Of a stretch of 32,969 nucleotides of DNA, positions 17,920 through 26,427 are shown piece by piece. Made by a program: the position numbers and the translations under genes. The notes beneath the pieces are model-generated. The model was not told where the DNA came from, made no database searches, and was given only the letters and a program-made list of their open reading frames with translations. This DNA is from CAZHRJ01 sp964534765. Lineage in GTDB: Bacteria > Lindowbacteria > 2-12-FULL-62-27. The first letter of the stretch is position 1. Each line of letters starts with the position of its first letter. The DNA lies in assembly GCA_964534765.1 (NCBI GenBank), contig CAZHRJ010000016.1, forward strand, positions 1 through 32,969, in the 5' to 3' direction.

Positions 17920-19281
17920 ATGAAGCATCTATTGGTTGTGGATGACGAGCCGATCATGGGGGATTTTTTGACCGAGGCGGGCAGTCAGAGCGGGTTTGCA
18001 GTCACGCGGGTGGACAGTCTGCGGGAAGCGCGGGACAAGCTGGGAACGGCGGATTTTTCGGCCGCTTTTTTGGACATCCGGCTGCCGGACGGGGATGGGT
18101 TGAGCGTGATTACGGAGATCCGCGCGAAGCACGCGAGATGTCACATTTGCGTGATCACGGCTTACGGCACGGTCGACACGGCGGTGGCGGCGATGAAGCT
18201 GGGCGCGGACGATTTCTTATTAAAGCCGTTTTCGATCACGGACGTGGAGCGCGTTCTTCAGCGCGTGGGACATCCCACGCGCCGGGACGCGCCGTCCCAA
18301 GGCGTCCTGACCGAGGCGATTGTCACCACGGATGTGAAGATGAAGGAGCTGTTGGACCTGGTGGGCCGGGTGGCTCCCACGGATGCCAGCATCCTGATCA
18401 CAGGGGAGAGCGGGACCGGCAAGGAGTTAATTGCGCGAAGTTTTCATTTGCGGAGTCTGCGGAAGGACTTTCCATTTGTCGCGGTGAATTGCGCGGCGAT
18501 ACCGGAGAATTTGCTCGAGGCGGAGTTATTCGGCTACGAGAAGGGCGCGTTTACGGGAGCGGACCGGCGAAAGTTCGGGTTGGTGGAGATTGCCAGCGGC
18601 GGGACATTATTTTTGGACGAGATCGCCGACATGCCGATGGTTCTTCAGCCGAAGATACTGCGCGTGCTGGAGGGCGGCGAGTTTCGGAGAGTGGGCAGTC
18701 ACGAGACGTTGAGGGCGGACATCCGTGTGGTGGCGGCGACGAACAAGAACCTGCTCGATCTGACTCAGATGGGGCAGTTCCGGGACGACCTGTACTACCG
18801 GTTGAGTGTGATTCCCATAGAAATTCCGCCGCTCCGCCGCCGGCCGGGGGACGTGGACCTCTTGGCGGATCATTTTTTGAGGGTCTACGCGAAGCGGTAC
18901 GGCAAATCATCGATGACGGTGACGGCGGATGTCCTGGACAGTCTGAGGAAATATTCCTGGCCCGGCAACGTGCGGGAGCTGGAGAATGTGATCCAGCGCG
19001 CGGTGGCGCTGGCATCGGGCGACGCCATCGCATCGGTCGTGCTGGTGGAATCTCCGCCCCGGCTGGGGTCGGATCGGCCGGAGGATCTGGTTGGCGGGCA
19101 GACGCCCTACGAGGAGCTGGTTGACGAGTACGAGCGGCGTCTCATGCGGGAGGCCATGCGCCGGACGCGCGGGAATCAGACGGAAGCGGCGAAGATGCTG
19201 GGTCTAAAGCGCACGACGCTGCTGATGAAACTCAAAAAATTCGGAATGGAGTCCGGGGCAGCAAAGGAAGAGATGCCCTGA
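17920..19281 (+). CDS. pilR: sigma-54-dependent response regulator PilR
   Basis: PilR is an NtrC-type activator phosphorylated by PilS. The receiver domain has acidic pocket residues Asp8/Asp9, phospho-acceptor Asp52 in FLDIRLPDGDGLS, and Lys102 in FLLKPFS. The AAA+ domain has Walker A GESGTGKELIARSFH (about 162), the sigma-54-contacting loop GAFTGA (about 209-214), Walker B GGTLFLDEIADM, and RDDLYYRLSVIPIEIPPLR with the arginine-finger region. A Fis-type helix-turn-helix closes the protein (TRGNQTEAAKMLGLKRTTLL, about 410-430). At 453 residues it is complete. It lies 58 nt after pilS. The intact GAFTGA means it should act with RpoN. Its usual target, the pilA promoter, is not in the window, and the next gene is ligA. 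Confidence 0.95.
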   Translation: MKHLLVVDDEPIMGDFLTEAGSQSGFAVTRVDSLREARDKLGTADFSAAFLDIRLPDGDGLSVITEIRAKHARCHICVITAYGTVDTAVAAMKLGADDFLLKPFSITDVERVLQRVGHPTRRDAPSQGVLTEAIVTTDVKMKELLDLVGRVAPTDASILITGESGTGKELIARSFHLRSLRKDFPFVAVNCAAIPENLLEAELFGYEKGAFTGADRRKFGLVEIASGGTLFLDEIADMPMVLQPKILRVLEGGEFRRVGSHETLRADIRVVAATNKNLLDLTQMGQFRDDLYYRLSVIPIEIPPLRRRPGDVDLLADHFLRVYAKRYGKSSMTVTADVLDSLRKYSWPGNVRELENVIQRAVALASGDAIASVVLVESPPRLGSDRPEDLVGGQTPYEELVDEYERRLMREAMRRTRGNQTEAAKMLGLKRTTLLMKLKKFGMESGAAKEEMP

Positions 19282-19297
19282 TGGTTTCGCCTGCCGG

Positions 19298-21373
19298 GTG
19301 GACTGGCTCAGAGGGTTTGCCCCACATGGCGAGCCTGTGCTGATCGTGACAGCGTCCAGCCGGCGGCGCGTGTCGGACCTGCGGCGGGAAATCGAGCGGC
19401 ACAACCGGAAATACTACATCGATGCGCATCCGGAGATCAGCGACGCCGAGTATGACCGGCTCTATCGGGAGCTTCAGGATCTGGAGGACCGGCATCCGGA
19501 TCTGGCCGACCCCGCATCGCCTACCCGGCGGGTCGGCGGCGGGAGGATTGACGGATTCAAGAGCTGCCCGCACGGTCAGCCGATGTTGTCGCTGGACAAC
19601 GCGTATTCGAGGGAAGAGATGCAGGCATTTGTGGACCGGGTGTATCGGGGACTTGAGCGAAGCGACGCGGGCTTTGTGGTGGAGCCGAAGATTGACGGTG
19701 TGGGAGTCAATCTCCAGTATCAGTCGGGCGAGCTTTTCCGAGGGCTGACCCGCGGGGACGGCCGGACCGGGGATGACATCACGGAGAACATCAAGCGGCT
19801 GGCGACGGTTCCCCTGCGTCTGACGGAGCCGATCACGATGGAGGTCCGCGGAGAAGTGTTCATGAACAACCGGGCATTCGGGGAACTCAACAAGGCGCGG
19901 CAAAAAAACGACGAGTCTCTTTTTGTCAATCCCCGTAACGCCGCCGCCGGTTCATTAAAACTTCTGGATCCGGCCGAAGTGGCCAGGAGGAAGCTCGCCT
20001 TTATCGCCCATTCGATGGGGCATCTCGCCGGTGAGGATCGATCCCGCTTTGCGTCGTTCTGGGAGGTATTGGATTTTTTTGACTCCGTAGGATTTCTCAC
20101 TCCACCGGGCCGGGCACGGGTGTCCGCGCCGGCCGGCGTGGACGGCCTCTTCACGGAAATCGAGCGGCTCTATACCGACCGGGCGCATCTGGCGTTTGAT
20201 GTGGACGGCGCCGTCATCAAACTCGACCGTCTGGCAGACCGGCAGCGTCTGGGGGAGACAGCCAAGTCGCCGCGGTGGGCGATCGCCTACAAATACGCGG
20301 CGGAGCGCGCGGAGACCCGTATCAAGACAATAGAGGTCAGTGTCGGTCGAACGGGCGCGATCACGCCGACAGCGGTGTTCGATCCGCCGGTGTTTCTGTC
20401 CCGGACGACCGTATCGCGGGCCAGTTTGCACAATTTTGACGAAATCCGCCGGCTTGATGTCCGGGAGGGCGACCGGGTTCTAGTGGAGAAGTCGGGGGAG
20501 ATTATTCCGCAGGTGGTGGAGGTCCTGCGCAAGAAGCGGCGGAAAAAATTGAAGCAGTTTATGCCGAAGCGGAAATGTCCATCCTGTTCCGGGCGGCTCT
20601 CGCGATACGACGGCGAGGTGGCCTTGCGATGCTCGAATCTGTCCTGTCCCGCGCAGCTGGAGCGCCGGCTGGAGTATTACGCCTCCAAATCCGGCGTGGA
20701 CATCGAGGGTATGGGCGAGAAGGTGGTGGCGATGCTGGTATCGGCGAAGTTGATCGCGACGATTGCCGACATCTATCGTCTGTCAGGCCAGGTGGAGCGA
20801 CTGTTGTCATTGGAGGGATTTGCGAAGAGGCGAGTGGACAATCTGCTGGCGGCGATCGATCGGACGCGGGAATCTCCGCTGGAGCGGTTTATAGCGGCGC
20901 TGGGTATTCCGCATATCGGCGGTGTCACCAGCCGGGATCTGGCGATTCATTTTGGAAGTCTGGATCGCATCCGGTCTGCCGGTGAGGCGGATTTTGCGGC
21001 CATCGGCGGCATCGGCCCGAAGATGGCGGAGAGTCTGGCGGCGTTTTTTGATCTGAACCGGCGCCTTCTGGACGATCTGGTCCATGTGGGCCTGCGGCCC
21101 AAATCTCCGGAGCGCTCTTCTTTGGCGGTGGACAATCCTCTGAAGGGAAAGCGAGTGGTCATCACCGGCGCGCTCCCGACCCTGACGCGCTCGGCCGCGG
21201 AAGATGCCGTGCAGCGGTTGGGCGGATTATCCGTCAGTTCCGTCACCAGGCAAACCCATCTCCTGGTGGTCGGGGAGGATCCGGGATCGAAGCTCGATAA
21301 GGCCGAAAAATTGGGCGTGCCGCGGATGTCGGGCCAGGAATTCGAGATGATGATCGGCAAGTTTCCAACCTAG
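19298..21373 (+). CDS. ligA: NAD+-dependent DNA ligase LigA
   Basis: LigA seals nicks during replication and repair using NAD+. All domains are readable. Ia holds RREIERHNRKYYIDAHPEIS and SDAEYDRLYRELQDLE. The adenylation domain has catalytic Lys131 in VEPKIDGVGVNLQYQ, with GDGRTGDDITENIK and PLRLTEPITMEVRGEVFM. An OB fold contains SVGRTGAITPTAVFDP, followed by a zinc finger with four cysteines (CPSC about 425; CSNLSC about 446-451), helix-hairpin-helix repeats (ALGIPHIGGVTSRDLA) and a C-terminal BRCT domain (KGKRVVITGALPTLTRSAAE). The 691-residue length is typical. The start is uncertain: GTG at 19298 adds about 15 residues not usual in the family, and GTG at 19337 or 19346 would fit better. 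It is 16 nt after pilR and 4 nt before trmI. Confidence 0.96.
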   Translation: MDWLRGFAPHGEPVLIVTASSRRRVSDLRREIERHNRKYYIDAHPEISDAEYDRLYRELQDLEDRHPDLADPASPTRRVGGGRIDGFKSCPHGQPMLSLDNAYSREEMQAFVDRVYRGLERSDAGFVVEPKIDGVGVNLQYQSGELFRGLTRGDGRTGDDITENIKRLATVPLRLTEPITMEVRGEVFMNNRAFGELNKARQKNDESLFVNPRNAAAGSLKLLDPAEVARRKLAFIAHSMGHLAGEDRSRFASFWEVLDFFDSVGFLTPPGRARVSAPAGVDGLFTEIERLYTDRAHLAFDVDGAVIKLDRLADRQRLGETAKSPRWAIAYKYAAERAETRIKTIEVSVGRTGAITPTAVFDPPVFLSRTTVSRASLHNFDEIRRLDVREGDRVLVEKSGEIIPQVVEVLRKKRRKKLKQFMPKRKCPSCSGRLSRYDGEVALRCSNLSCPAQLERRLEYYASKSGVDIEGMGEKVVAMLVSAKLIATIADIYRLSGQVERLLSLEGFAKRRVDNLLAAIDRTRESPLERFIAALGIPHIGGVTSRDLAIHFGSLDRIRSAGEADFAAIGGIGPKMAESLAAFFDLNRRLLDDLVHVGLRPKSPERSSLAVDNPLKGKRVVITGALPTLTRSAAEDAVQRLGGLSVSSVTRQTHLLVVGEDPGSKLDKAEKLGVPRMSGQEFEMMIGKFPT

Positions 21374-21377
21374 AGAT

Positions 21378-22166
21378 ATGGACGAATCGATCCATTCCCA
21401 GCCCTTCGCCGCAGGGGAGCGGGTATTGCTGAAGGACGCCGGGGGTCGGCGGTCATATCTGGTCGAGCTGATCGCCGGCCGGACGTTTCACACGCATGAC
21501 GGCGTTATCAAGCACGACGCCGTGATCGGCCGGTCGGAAGGGGAGGCGGTCGAAACGCATCTTCGAAAGACACTCATCGCTCTTCGGCCGACTCTGGTTC
21601 AGCGGATGATGAAGGTCAAGCGAAAGACGCAGATCATCTATCCGAAGGACGCGGCGCGAATCGCGCTGGAGCTGTCGGTCGGACCTGGCAGTCGAGTTGT
21701 AGAGATGGGATCGGGCAGCGGGTCTCTCACGACTCTTCTGGCCACGCTCGTCCGGCCTTCCGGCCGGGTGTATTCCTTCGACCGGAGCGCCGAGTTCCAG
21801 GCGGTGGCCAGGGAGAACATCGAGCGGGCAAGTTTGGGCGACTGGGTGACATTTTCGATTCTCGAAGCCGGCGGATCATTTGCGCTTCGGGATGTGGACG
21901 GGGTTGTATTGGATTTGCCGGAGCCATGGCTGGCCGTCAAACCGGCGTTCGATTCGCTCAGGCCGGGTGGAGTGCTGGCGTCGATCATTCCGAACGCGGA
22001 GCAGCTCAAGCGGCTCTATCTCGATGCGGAGGAATCGGGCTTTGTTGAGCTGTGCGCGATGGAGATTCTGGAGCGAAAGATTCTGGTGCGCCGGCAGGAG
22101 GGCGTGCGGCCGGCGGATCGGATGGTAGGGTTTACGGGGTATTTGTTTTTTGGTCAGAGGTTTTGA
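21378..22166 (+). CDS. trmI: tRNA (adenine-N1)-methyltransferase, TrmI family
   Basis: This SAM-dependent enzyme methylates adenosine at position 58 in the tRNA T-loop in known members. The N-terminal small domain (about residues 1-80) is followed by the TrmI-type entry RKTQIIYPKDAARIALEL. The SAM site is VVEMGSGSGSLTTLLATLV (about 108-126), a close match to the family's E-x-G-x-G-S-G-x-L-T. The acidic strand is RVYSFDRSAEFQAVARENIE and the catalytic region is VDGVVLDLPEPWLAV, where LDLPEPW is diagnostic. The end, DRMVGFTGYLFFGQR, is also typical. The 262-residue length fits. Translation is probably coupled to the next gene by a 1-nt stop-start overlap (TGATG). Thermophilic members use this modification for tRNA stability, but temperature preference cannot be judged here. 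Confidence 0.93.
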   Translation: MDESIHSQPFAAGERVLLKDAGGRRSYLVELIAGRTFHTHDGVIKHDAVIGRSEGEAVETHLRKTLIALRPTLVQRMMKVKRKTQIIYPKDAARIALELSVGPGSRVVEMGSGSGSLTTLLATLVRPSGRVYSFDRSAEFQAVARENIERASLGDWVTFSILEAGGSFALRDVDGVVLDLPEPWLAVKPAFDSLRPGGVLASIIPNAEQLKRLYLDAEESGFVELCAMEILERKILVRRQEGVRPADRMVGFTGYLFFGQRF

Positions 22167-23011
22167 TGAATCCAGCCGACCCAGCTCCGTCAAAGCCGAT
22201 TGTCATCCGGGCCGCGGCCGCGGGCGGATCGAATTTCAGCAGGACGCTGTACCGGTCGCGGACGGCATGGATTCAGGCGGCGGCGCTGGCGGGGTTCAGT
22301 CTATACGTCATCGGTGTAGTTTTGTATCTATCGGCGAATCAGTGGCTGTGCGCCGGCGCGCTGTCGCTGGGATGGGCGGGCATTTTGTACTGGGAGCGAG
22401 CGCGGCCGCAGGGGGCCGTCCTCAAGATCATGCTGGTGGCGTTCGCGCTGGGCGGGATTGGCGAATGGATCTGTGTCCATCGGTTTCATCTTTGGGAATA
22501 TCACTTCCCGATTTTTCGAGATGGTCTTCCGGTTTGGATCGGGTTGGTATGGGGATATTTGTATGCCGTCTTTATTCTCATCGCGGAGATTCTGGAAGGC
22601 GTCTGGCAGACGTTCGGGGATCCGGTCAAACGGGTTCTGGGGATTGGGTTGGGGATAATCTTTTTTTTATTTTTGCGGGCGGTATTTCTGAGGATCAATG
22701 AATACATTTCATACTACTACGTTCTGTTCCTCGCGGTGGGTCTGACGATCTGGCGATCGCCCCTGGATGTGTTGACGTTTCTGGTGGCCGGCGCCGGCGG
22801 GACATTCGGGGAGTATCTCTCCATTCAGAAGGGCCTCTGGCATTACACCCAGCCGATATTTACCGAGATCGGAATGCCCATCTCGCTGCCTCTGGCCTGG
22901 GGCCTGGCGGCGGTTTACATCCGGAACGCCGCGCGGGAGTTTTGGCAGTCCACTCTGTGGCTGGCCATTGGCGGCGGCGTTTTATACGGTGTTCTGAGGG
23001 TGATGTGTTAG
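22166..23011 (+). CDS. multi-pass membrane protein of unknown function
   Basis: I do not recognise the family with certainty. The ATG at 22166 overlaps the trmI stop by 1 nt, and the first 35 residues form a soluble basic lead before the first helix. About 8 membrane segments are predictable in 281 residues, for example AALAGFSLYVIGVVLYLSAN, IIFFLFLRAVFL and VLFLAVGLTIW. Polar residues inside the core are noticeable. GIGEWICVHRFHLWEYHFPI and the later GTFGEYLSIQKGLWHYTQPI both have a Gly-Glu followed by a W-x-Y motif, and the first carries two histidines. This spacing loosely recalls carotenoid or lipid-modifying membrane enzymes of the CruF/DUF422 type, but that is only a weak impression. 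Co-translation with a tRNA methyltransferase gives no clear functional hint. It ends 12 nt from the convergent gene. Confidence 0.75.
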   Translation: MNPADPAPSKPIVIRAAAAGGSNFSRTLYRSRTAWIQAAALAGFSLYVIGVVLYLSANQWLCAGALSLGWAGILYWERARPQGAVLKIMLVAFALGGIGEWICVHRFHLWEYHFPIFRDGLPVWIGLVWGYLYAVFILIAEILEGVWQTFGDPVKRVLGIGLGIIFFLFLRAVFLRINEYISYYYVLFLAVGLTIWRSPLDVLTFLVAGAGGTFGEYLSIQKGLWHYTQPIFTEIGMPISLPLAWGLAAVYIRNAAREFWQSTLWLAIGGGVLYGVLRVMC

Positions 23012-23023
23012 GCCGTGCGTGAT

Positions 23024-24307
23024 CTAGCCCTTGGGCTGGTCGAGCAGCGTGAGGGCGCGTTGAGCGGATGAGTAGGTGGGATCGAATTTCAGCGCGTCGG
23101 ACCAGACCTGCCGGGCGGTGTCTTTTTCTCCGACCTTGAAATAAGCCAGGCCGAGCGCGTAGAGTCTCGACGCGTCGGCCCCGCCGAGGTCGATGGACCG
23201 GTTGAAATGGAAAATCGCGCGTGACATTTCCTCCTCGCCGCCGATCTGCATGGCGGTCATCGCCATGTTGTAGTGGACTCCGGGCGATGCGTCATCCAAA
23301 AAGAGGCTGTCCTGATATTTCTTCTTGGCCCGGGCGAACTGGCTCTGCTGAAAAAATTGATCGCCCTGAAGGGCGTATCGGGCGGCCATGTTTTTATTGT
23401 CGTCCTGGTACCAGGACAGCGGGTTCCACCAGCGCTTTTTCTTGTACCGTTCGATCCGGGGCGCCGGATAGATGGTGTAGCGGAACGAAAACGAAAGAGC
23501 GACCGCCCGGCCGGCGTCGCTGCGGGCGTAGGTAAAGAGCGTCAGCGGCATCGCCTGCACCGCCTTGATGTAGGTGTTCATGATCTTGGCCCCGTCCACG
23601 TGTCCGGCCGGAAAATAGATTTCCGTACGGAATCCTTTGGATGGGTCTTTGACTTTGAAATCGATCCCCGCGAACGGCACGGAGGCGGCTTTGGGGTCGA
23701 GAAACCGGGTGAGGTAGGCGATGTGTCCCATCTGCGCGGAGGAGTACCGGCCGAACGTCAGGTAGGTGCCGGTCTTGGGATAGATGGTTTTGGAGACGGC
23801 GAAAAAACTGGGCAAGGACAGTCTCTTGAATCGCGAGAACGGCGCGCCGCCGCGGAAATTAAAGTCTAGGTTGAGATCGAAGCCCGTCGCGACGCTCGGC
23901 CAGAATGGTCCCTCCCGCCAGAACGTCCATTTCCCCTGGACGGCGGAGATCTGGGAGAGAATCGGATCCGCAAACTCGCTGCCGATCCCCTGCCGGCTGC
24001 CGATGAGGGACCCGGCAACGAAGGTGAAGTACATATCGAGCGTGGCCCCACGCTGGACTTTGGTGGCCGAAAACGAGTTGGGTGCCAGGGCGAGTCCCGT
24101 AATCTGCCGGTCGAGGAATGTCGTCTGACCAAGGTTTTTATTGAGTTCAAGCGACGCCCTTGCCTTGCCGACATCCGGGCGGTCGACGGTTGTGGTATTG
24201 GTCTGATCGACCGCCGGCGCCGCGGTTGGCATGGTCAAAAGGAGCGCGGTCAGGAGGCACGCCCCACCAGCCGCCCCGAGCCGTCTCAAAGTCCGCATAG
24301 TTCCCAT
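23024..24307 (-). CDS. exported beta-rich protein with C-terminal TPR repeats
   Basis: This gene runs leftward and ends tail to tail with the membrane-protein gene. The 427-residue product begins with a signal peptide (RRLGAAGGACLLTALLLTMP, cut near Ala-Pro-Ala about residue 32). Residues about 45-290 look like alternating amphipathic strands with aromatic ends (TLDMYFTFVAGSLIG, VATGFDLNLDFNFR, GTYLTFGRYSSAQMGHIAYL, ALSFSFRYTIYPAPR), as in outer-membrane barrels. From about 310 the protein turns helical with at least three TPR units (ALQGDQFFQQSQFARAKKKY, HYNMAMTAMQIGGEEEMSRA, ALGLAYFKVGEKDTARQVW). A barrel with a TPR tail would resemble TPR-linked outer-membrane exporters, but the tail here is C-terminal and would face the periplasm. 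Two ATGs (24307 and 24298) are possible. I do not recognise a family. Confidence 0.8.
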   Translation of the reverse strand: MGTMRTLRRLGAAGGACLLTALLLTMPTAAPAVDQTNTTTVDRPDVGKARASLELNKNLGQTTFLDRQITGLALAPNSFSATKVQRGATLDMYFTFVAGSLIGSRQGIGSEFADPILSQISAVQGKWTFWREGPFWPSVATGFDLNLDFNFRGGAPFSRFKRLSLPSFFAVSKTIYPKTGTYLTFGRYSSAQMGHIAYLTRFLDPKAASVPFAGIDFKVKDPSKGFRTEIYFPAGHVDGAKIMNTYIKAVQAMPLTLFTYARSDAGRAVALSFSFRYTIYPAPRIERYKKKRWWNPLSWYQDDNKNMAARYALQGDQFFQQSQFARAKKKYQDSLFLDDASPGVHYNMAMTAMQIGGEEEMSRAIFHFNRSIDLGGADASRLYALGLAYFKVGEKDTARQVWSDALKFDPTYSSAQRALTLLDQPKG

Positions 24308-24317
24308 ATCGGTCTAA

Positions 24318-24346
24318 AGTATGGCCAATATTACGAAGACGGTCAA
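24318..24346 (-). promoter_or_regulatory. likely promoter of the leftward beta-rich/TPR gene
   Basis: On the minus strand TTGACC (24341-24346) and CATACT (24318-24323) lie 17 nt apart and match sigma-70 consensus at 5 and 4 of 6 positions. Transcription would begin near 24311, just before the ATG at 24307. The -35 box lies in the left arm of the inverted repeat described separately. Confidence 0.5.
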
Positions 24347-24360
24347 GTTGATGCTTGACC
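24341..24360. promoter_or_regulatory. perfect 7-bp inverted repeat in the divergent region
   Basis: GGTCAAG (24341-24347) and CTTGACC (24354-24360) are exact inverse complements separated by TTGATG. The left arm contains the -35 box of the leftward gene, and TTGACC of the right arm could act as a -35 for the rightward gene. This is the arrangement expected of a two-way operator bound by a dimeric regulator, although no regulator is encoded beside it. Confidence 0.45.
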
Positions 24361-24389
24361 ATGGCTTACCGGGAGTGTTTAGATGCGCC

Positions 24390-26003
24390 GTGAGTGAATC
24401 AACCCAACCTCGCCTGCCTTCCTATCGATTGACGATGGAGATGACGCGAAGCGGTCAGTCCGTGCCGGTGATCGACTGCGGCGGGAGGCGATACTGGCTG
24501 GAGAGCCAATACGATCCGGATCGGGACGCGATGCGGTCGGCCGAGGCCATGGCACTGTTGGACGGGGAGTGTGTGGCGCTGATGGGCGGAGGCGTGCGGC
24601 TGATTCGGACGATTTTGGCCGCGCGGACTGGTTTTCAGCTCATCTATTATGAGCCTTTCCCAGAACTTCGACAGGCAGCGACGCCGGCCGATCCCCGGCT
24701 GACGATCGTCGATTCCGCCGAGGCCTTGTGCCAGCATGTTCGGGATCTGGACCTCCTGTCGGTCATCCGGTTTCGCGGCGTTTTGGCGCCGGCGTTGAAG
24801 CCCATTCTGAGCGGCTACGCGGCGGCGGTTTTTGAATTGGCGCGGCGGGAATTCAACGATAGGGTTTCAGAGGTCCAGACCTATCTGGCGATAGGAGAGC
24901 TGATCGTCACGAATATTGTGACGCAGATTCCGCGGCTGGGCCGGATGTCGACGCTCAAGTCATGGATTTCAGGATCAAAGGCGGCACGGGTTTGTGTCGT
25001 GGCCTCGGGTCCCAGTCTGGACCGATCGGCGGAGGAGCTGGCCCGCGTTCAGGGCCGGCTTAGGATTGTGGCCGCTTTGAGCGCCGCGCCGTCTCTTTTG
25101 GAATGGGGAATCCGGCCCGACGCCGTTATCTGTCTGGATCCCCGGCCGGAAGAAGCCGATCCCCTGCGTTTAATCCCGGAGCCGGAGCGGCGACGGCTGG
25201 ACTGGATCGTTTCGGTTGGCCTGCATCCGGAGCTGTTTCGGATGTTGGAAAGCTGCCGGTGTCACGTTTTTTGCGGCGACCATCCTCTGGAGAAGTGGCT
25301 GGCCGACCGATTCGGCCCGCCCGGCGTACTGTCCGCGGGCGGGTCAGTCATCATTCCCGCGGTCGACCTGGCATTCCAGCTCGGCGCGACGGATTTAGTT
25401 CTGGTCGGCGCCGATTTCTCTGTCGGTTCCGGATCGGTTCCGATGACTCACAGCCGCGGCACGGCCAGGATCCGGCAGTGGGTATCGGGAAGCAATCGCT
25501 TTGAGACGTTCGAGTCAGTCGCTTTCCGGTCCGCCGCCGACCATGCGCCACGGCGAATTGTTGTGGATGAGGAAGCGGTTCGCACGGGCGAGAATCTCCT
25601 GGCATACCGCCGTCAGGTCGAGGAGGCCCTGACCGGATACGAAGGCCGGTGCCGGCACCTTTTTCCGGCCGTCCCCGTTCGCGGGGCTCAAGGATGCGAG
25701 ACGTTGAGAGAATTGGAAAACGAGCCGATAATAGATAAGGAGAGGGCGCCGACCGCGCCTGCATGGTCAGTCCCGGGCAGAATCCGGCAGGTGACTTCGG
25801 AGATTGAGGACCGGCTGACGGCGGGGATTTCGGCCGACGAGCTGTTCCGAAGCGCGCTGGAATCGCGGGTGTATCGGCGTCATCGTGACGCGGGAGGCCC
25901 GGTCGACACGGTGGTGAGCGCCGCCGCTGTGGAACTGGCCGGGGATCTCCGGAAAAAAGTCGGGAGGGCATGGCAGCAATTGTATGAACAAGGATCCGGC
26001 TAA
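24390..26003 (+). CDS. DUF115 (MptE/Maf-like) protein, probable flagellin modification
   Basis: DUF115 proteins beside fliS are often motility-associated factors (Maf) that add nonulosonic acid sugars to flagellin. The core motifs are present. A Rossmann-like start VCVVASGPSLDRSAEELARV lies in the middle, followed by RIVAALSAAPSLLEWGIRPD and CLDPRPEEA. The hallmark GGSVIIPAVDLAFQLGATDL then leads to VLVGADFSVGSG. The N-terminal third carries the Maf-type GRRYWLESQYDPDRDAMRSA. The end is helical, with many Arg and Glu. I chose GTG 24390 because GGGAG lies 14 nt upstream and the divergent operator would then be outside the gene; ATG 24321 is in frame and would add 23 residues with no clear homology. 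It overlaps fliS by 20 nt, so the two are translationally linked. No sugar-biosynthesis genes are in the window. Confidence 0.85.
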   Translation: MSESTQPRLPSYRLTMEMTRSGQSVPVIDCGGRRYWLESQYDPDRDAMRSAEAMALLDGECVALMGGGVRLIRTILAARTGFQLIYYEPFPELRQAATPADPRLTIVDSAEALCQHVRDLDLLSVIRFRGVLAPALKPILSGYAAAVFELARREFNDRVSEVQTYLAIGELIVTNIVTQIPRLGRMSTLKSWISGSKAARVCVVASGPSLDRSAEELARVQGRLRIVAALSAAPSLLEWGIRPDAVICLDPRPEEADPLRLIPEPERRRLDWIVSVGLHPELFRMLESCRCHVFCGDHPLEKWLADRFGPPGVLSAGGSVIIPAVDLAFQLGATDLVLVGADFSVGSGSVPMTHSRGTARIRQWVSGSNRFETFESVAFRSAADHAPRRIVVDEEAVRTGENLLAYRRQVEEALTGYEGRCRHLFPAVPVRGAQGCETLRELENEPIIDKERAPTAPAWSVPGRIRQVTSEIEDRLTAGISADELFRSALESRVYRRHRDAGGPVDTVVSAAAVELAGDLRKKVGRAWQQLYEQGSG

Positions 26004-26427
26004 AAATTATCGTCAAGTCCAGATCGAGACCGCCACCCAGGAACAGCTGATCCTGCTCATGTACGAGCATGCCGTCCGATCCGTGAGGAGCGCGCGGGAG
26101 GCTCTGCCGACGAAAAAATACGACACGGTGTCGAATCATATCATCAAAGCCCAGGACATTATCACGGAGTTAATGGTTTCTCTGAAAATGGAAGCCGGGC
26201 CCATCGCCCAGAATCTTTACCGGCTCTACGACTACATGAACCGTCGCCTCATCGAGGCCAACATGAAAAAAAACGTGGATGCGCTGGTCGAGGTTGAAAA
26301 AATGCTGTCAGCCCTTCTGTCGACCTGGGACGAAGCCATCAAGAAAATGCCGGCCCAGGCGGAGAGGTCCACACAGTCCGGGCCGGCCCAGCGGCCGGCC
26401 ATGGGAGGATTCAGCATTTCTGGTTGA
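25984..26427 (+). CDS. fliS: flagellar export chaperone FliS
   Basis: FliS binds the C-terminus of flagellin in the cytoplasm and prevents early polymerisation. The 147 residues show the FliS pattern. The N-terminal Tyr motif is NYRQVQIETATQEQLILLMYEHAV, where YRQ and the EQLILLMYE helix are typical. Then come TVSNHIIKAQDIITELMVSL, IAQNLYRLYDYMNRRLIEAN and the last helix WDEAIKKMP. A disordered, Gln/Pro-rich tail of about 20 residues follows. The start overlaps the DUF115 gene by 20 nt. The presence of this gene implies a flagellum encoded elsewhere in the genome, in addition to the type IV pilus in this window. Confidence 0.93.
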   Translation: MNKDPAKNYRQVQIETATQEQLILLMYEHAVRSVRSAREALPTKKYDTVSNHIIKAQDIITELMVSLKMEAGPIAQNLYRLYDYMNRRLIEANMKKNVDALVEVEKMLSALLSTWDEAIKKMPAQAERSTQSGPAQRPAMGGFSISG

